A stretch of 17,361 nt of DNA from contig CALGGV010000052.1 of the NCBI GenBank assembly GCA_937915725.1, positions 1-17,361 of the forward strand, given 5' to 3'. The notes beneath the pieces were generated by a model. The model worked only from the letters and a program-made list of their open reading frames with translations, was not told the origin of the DNA and ran no database searches. The translations under genes were made by a program, and so were the position numbers. Within the stretch, counting starts at the first letter, position 1. Each line of letters begins with the position of its first letter. This document shows positions 14,891 through 17,361 of this stretch, piece after piece. Source of the DNA: an uncultured Selenomonadales bacterium (GTDB lineage: Bacteria > Bacillota > Negativicutes > Selenomonadales > Selenomonadaceae).

Positions 14891-14908
14891 AGTCAACCCT
14901 CCTTTCAA

Positions 14909-14940
14909 CTAAAAAAGCACCTGCAATTTGCAAGTGCTTT
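14909..14940 (-). terminator. Intrinsic terminator of the fic gene
   Basis: On the minus strand AAAGCACTTGCA, loop AAT, then TGCAGGTGCTTT forms a 12-bp stem with one G-U pair, followed by three further T (six T in all). It lies 43 bases after the fic stop and just before the next gene's ribosome site, so fic is its own transcription unit inside the phage late region. Confidence 0.85.
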
Positions 14941-14982
14941 GACTTTTATTATTTTACTATGAAATTTTAAAAGTTATCGCCG

Positions 14983-16179
14983 TCATAAGAAAATTTTAAA
15001 ATTTAATTTGTAAAAAATTTTTTTGCCTTTAACTGGAATTATATCGCCTCTTGAAATTGCAGAATTTAAACGGCTTTTAATTGTGTTTATTGATTTTTTT
15101 GTTAATTTTGTTAATATTTCCATTGTTGCGCCTTGTCCAAAAAATACACTTGTCTGAAAAAGTGTTAAATAAATTTCTTGGCTTAGTTCATCTGACGGTG
15201 CAATTTTTTTTAGTTTTTCTTGATAGTTTGAAATCTGGAGCATTTTCCGATTCAATAAATTTTCTAAGTCTTCAAATGTTTCTGCGATTATTGAAATAAA
15301 TCCTTGAACGAATGGCGTTAAATCGCCGCAATTTATTTCTTCTGTTGTAGTTTTAAACATCTCATAATATTTTTTCTTTTTGCGTTTTATAACAAGTGAC
15401 AATCTTAAGGCTGCCAAATTGTTAAAGTTCCTTGAAAAATAATACGCGGTTATAAATCTGCCTGTTCTGCCATTGCCGTCGTAAAAAGGATGGATATATT
15501 CAAAATAATAATGGAACACGGACAATCGTATTAAAAATGGCGTCGATTTATCGTTCAAAATTTGCAACGCTACTTTCATTGCGTCAATAATTTTTTCTTC
15601 GGGATAAATTCCACGATGTAAAGTTTTTTTACCGGTGCTGATGTCTACTGAATTTTTTCTAAAAATTTCTCCGTCCAATTTATAATTTGGGTTATTTTTG
15701 ACAACTTCAGCATAAATAAAATCTTCGTAAAAATTTCTTACATCTTCACAAGTCTTGAAATTTAAAATTTGGTTAGTGAAAAGTAATTCATATTTTTTTA
15801 TTATTCCTGAAAAGCGCAATTCTTTAGCCGTACCTTCAATTATTTCTTTTAGCTCACGACGACTGCTACGGACACCTTCAATTTCATTTGTTGCTTTTAC
15901 TTCATCGACAATGCACGATAATTCTAGTTGCTGCATAATTAATTCCGGAACATAATTTAGCATGACCGAAAATTTATTAAAGTGTTGATAGATTTTTTCG
16001 ATAAGCAAAAAAATTTCTTCGGTATAACAAAGAAAAGCCGGAAATTCTTTTTTGCGGTTAAACTGTTTTATAAAAAACGGAAAAATTTTTGTAGTTGGCG
16101 CACTGAATCTGCATTGATAAATTTCTTTGTGATTGGATTCTTCCTTGTAATAAATCTTGCTTAAGTTTTCATAATTCAT
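14983..16179 (-). CDS. Fic-family AMP transferase, class II type with N-terminal inhibitory motif
   Basis: 398 aa, uninterrupted. The complete Fic motif HPFYDGNGRTGR is at residues 230-241, so the catalytic His, the phosphate-binding Asp-Gly-Asn-Gly and both Arg are present. The inhibitory motif S/T-x3-E-G/N is seen N-terminally as TNEIEG (97-102), placing it with class II Fic proteins, whose Glu blocks ATP until released. Residues about 340-395 (ATMEILTKLTKKSINTIKSR, then LNSAISRGDI) look like a winged helix, as in many Fic proteins of this layout. Fic enzymes usually transfer AMP to hydroxyl groups of target proteins; the target is unknown. It is flanked by broken phage genes, has its own terminator, and inverted repeats precede it. 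The ATG at 16179 has only a weak ribosome site (AGG). Roles as a prophage-borne toxin, regulator or defence gene are all possible. Confidence 0.9.
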   Translation of the reverse strand: MNYENLSKIYYKEESNHKEIYQCRFSAPTTKIFPFFIKQFNRKKEFPAFLCYTEEIFLLIEKIYQHFNKFSVMLNYVPELIMQQLELSCIVDEVKATNEIEGVRSSRRELKEIIEGTAKELRFSGIIKKYELLFTNQILNFKTCEDVRNFYEDFIYAEVVKNNPNYKLDGEIFRKNSVDISTGKKTLHRGIYPEEKIIDAMKVALQILNDKSTPFLIRLSVFHYYFEYIHPFYDGNGRTGRFITAYYFSRNFNNLAALRLSLVIKRKKKKYYEMFKTTTEEINCGDLTPFVQGFISIIAETFEDLENLLNRKMLQISNYQEKLKKIAPSDELSQEIYLTLFQTSVFFGQGATMEILTKLTKKSINTIKSRLNSAISRGDIIPVKGKKIFYKLNFKIFL

Positions 16180-16188
16180 AATTCAGCC

Positions 16189-16252
16189 TGTCAAAAATCG
16201 GCTTTTTTGACACCTTCAACTCCTAACTTGTCAATTTTGACACTTTTTGACA
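16189..16252. promoter_or_regulatory. Cluster of five TGTCAAAA-type half-sites upstream of fic (operator-like)
   Basis: Plus-strand sites: TGTCAAAAA (16189-16197), TTTTTTGACA (16203-16212), TGTCAATTTTGACA (16229-16242, two half-sites) and TTTTTGACA (16244-16252). The first pair forms an inverted repeat around TCGGC, ten bases from the fic ATG. Just upstream on the minus strand, TTGATT and TAGACT are 17 bases apart and could be a weak promoter whose start falls in the sites. The layout fits a repressor operator, perhaps bound by the winged-helix part of Fic or by a phage repressor; that is inference. Confidence 0.55.
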
Positions 16253-16286
16253 GTCTACATTTTTTTATTTTTAAAATCAAGTTTTT

Positions 16287-17361
16287 TTATTTCAAAACGC
16301 GCTCACAAATTTGGATTCTGATTTTTTCAAGATCGTGAAGTTGTTTTTTTCGCGTGTCAAAATCAAGGCGCGGGGCATTCAATATTTCACGCTCTTTTTT
16401 GATAAATTTTGTATTGCCTTTTTATTTTTCTTGAATCGCTCGTACAATTTTATGTCAAATTTCGCGGGTTGCTGTAAGGAGCAAAGACAAAACGCCTTAC
16501 CATCGGCAAATTTTCAAGCGTCAAGCCCGCTGATGAAGTTCCCAAAATTGAAAATGCAAACTTGCCCAAAAATCCCAAATAATTGCTTATGAAGTGGTCA
16601 ATTTGGCGCGGCGAAATTTCGGCTTTTTCGCCCAAAAATTTTGCAAAATCGCTTGTGTACGCGCCGTATTGCAAGTGCGCGGGCAAATTTTGTTCACGTA
16701 CCGGAACTATCGGACGCTCCATAAACCACGAATAATTTGCACTGCTCTCAAGCACAGGCAAGGCGATTGTCGATACAAGTTTTGAAATTATATCATTTTT
16801 GCGCGGCAAAATTCTTTCAAGTTGTGCCGGTCTGTTGTCAACTGTCCAATTCAAAAATTCTTCAGTCAAAGTTGAAAATAATCTTATTGAAAAATCCATA
16901 CCCTTTGGAATTTTAAAACCTTCGCCGAAAATCCAGTTATTTTCTTTTTGGTAATTTGGTAAATTTTTCCACCAGTCTTTGTCGTGATTCAGTACAAAAC
17001 AAATTATCGCCGGTAAAATTCCCGTCAACGCAAGCCTTACAGCCGCGCCGAATAATTCTCTGCGCCTTTCCTTAGTTTTCGATTTTGCAGGGTTGAAAGT
17101 TCTGAAAGTCCTGTCTAAGCCTTGAATTGCGGCGTTTGAAAATGCAACGTACTTGTTAATCGTGCCCCCAGACCTGCCGCCGCGTGCAAAGTCAATCGCG
17201 ACTCATCAGCGAGGCTTTTCTCATATCGTCCAAATTTGCCGTGCCGTTGTTTTGGGCGGCAAGTTTTTCTTTTACCAATTTGTAAGTGCCGATTCTGGTT
17301 GCGTATTCGCTGTATTCGCTGACAGTTTGCAGTGCATTCAAAATTTGACTGAAAAAACTTT
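16287..17361 (-). pseudogene. Large polyvalent phage protein (LPD38-like C-terminal region), partial and frameshifted
   Basis: The start lies beyond the window. Joined pieces read ILNALQTVSEYSEYATRIGT, LDDMRKASLMSRD, then after a break near 17198 IDFARGGRSGGTINKYVAF, SNAAIQGLDRTFRTFNPAK and a hydrophobic stretch (AVRLALTGILPAIICFVL). The pattern 'SRD..iDFaRGG..g..iN.yvaFfNA..qGldr' is one I associate with the LPD38 domain at the end of very large phage proteins injected or packaged with the genome. Later come DFAKFLGEKAEISPRQIDHF and ISNYLGFLGKFAFSILGTSS. Two further one-base breaks, both at short A or T runs near 16450 and 16390, restore FDIKLYERFKKNKKAIQNLS and a C-terminus ending ICERVLK at 16287. 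The TTG near 17028 is internal, not the true start. Confidence 0.65.

Noticed and set aside
17026..17028. TTG near 17028 as a gene start
   Set aside because: The same frame stays open and protein-like upstream (NAAIQGLDRTFRTFNPAK), so it is internal to a longer gene.

Overview
The window looks like a low-GC bacterial chromosome segment, probably Firmicutes and perhaps Negativicutes. The grounds are purine-rich Shine-Dalgarno sites, A/T-rich codons mixed with GGC/GCG-rich stretches, a 'GGND'-type repeat surface protein and an N4-gp56-type capsid protein. This placement is an inference, not a match.

Layout. (1) Bases 1-3983, plus strand: an apparent operon with a ClpP-fold protease-like protein, overlapped by a one-piece ABC exporter, then three Sec-secreted proteins of unknown function, two of them tandem paralogs. 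A hairpin terminator (99-138) precedes it and a strong one (3923-3983) closes it. (2) Bases 4130-6110: a lone cas6 on the minus strand with a good promoter, then about 400 bp of leader/intergenic DNA, then an 11-repeat, 10-spacer CRISPR array read on the plus strand. No cas1, cas2 or effector gene is in the window. (3) Bases 6168 to the end, all on the minus strand: a prophage remnant. In transcription order it holds a large polyvalent protein, an intact Fic protein, a small structural protein, two related fibre/appendage proteins, a holin-like protein, a two-domain endolysin, a small protein, a scaffold protein, an N4-gp56-type major capsid protein that looks C-terminally short, a long fibre with repeats and Ig-like segments, a small tail-associated protein, and a repeat-rich protein ending about 60 bp from the CRISPR array.

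The main contrast is gene integrity. Genes in regions 1 and 2, and fic, are uninterrupted. The prophage structural and lysis genes carry many single-base frameshifts, often at homopolymers, and two in-frame stops. Reading across these breaks restores sensible protein in nearly every case. Either the prophage is recently dead while fic, with its own operator-like repeats and its own terminator, has been kept, or local consensus errors are concentrated there. The sequence alone cannot settle this fully. Terminase, portal and most head-tail and tail genes are not seen.

Working together: Cas6 is the likely processor of the array, whose RNA has a CCCC-GUAA-GGGG hairpin and a predicted 8-nt tag UCGGAAAC; interference must be supplied from elsewhere. 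The protease-like and exporter genes are translationally coupled and may process and export a peptide, but no precursor is identified with confidence.
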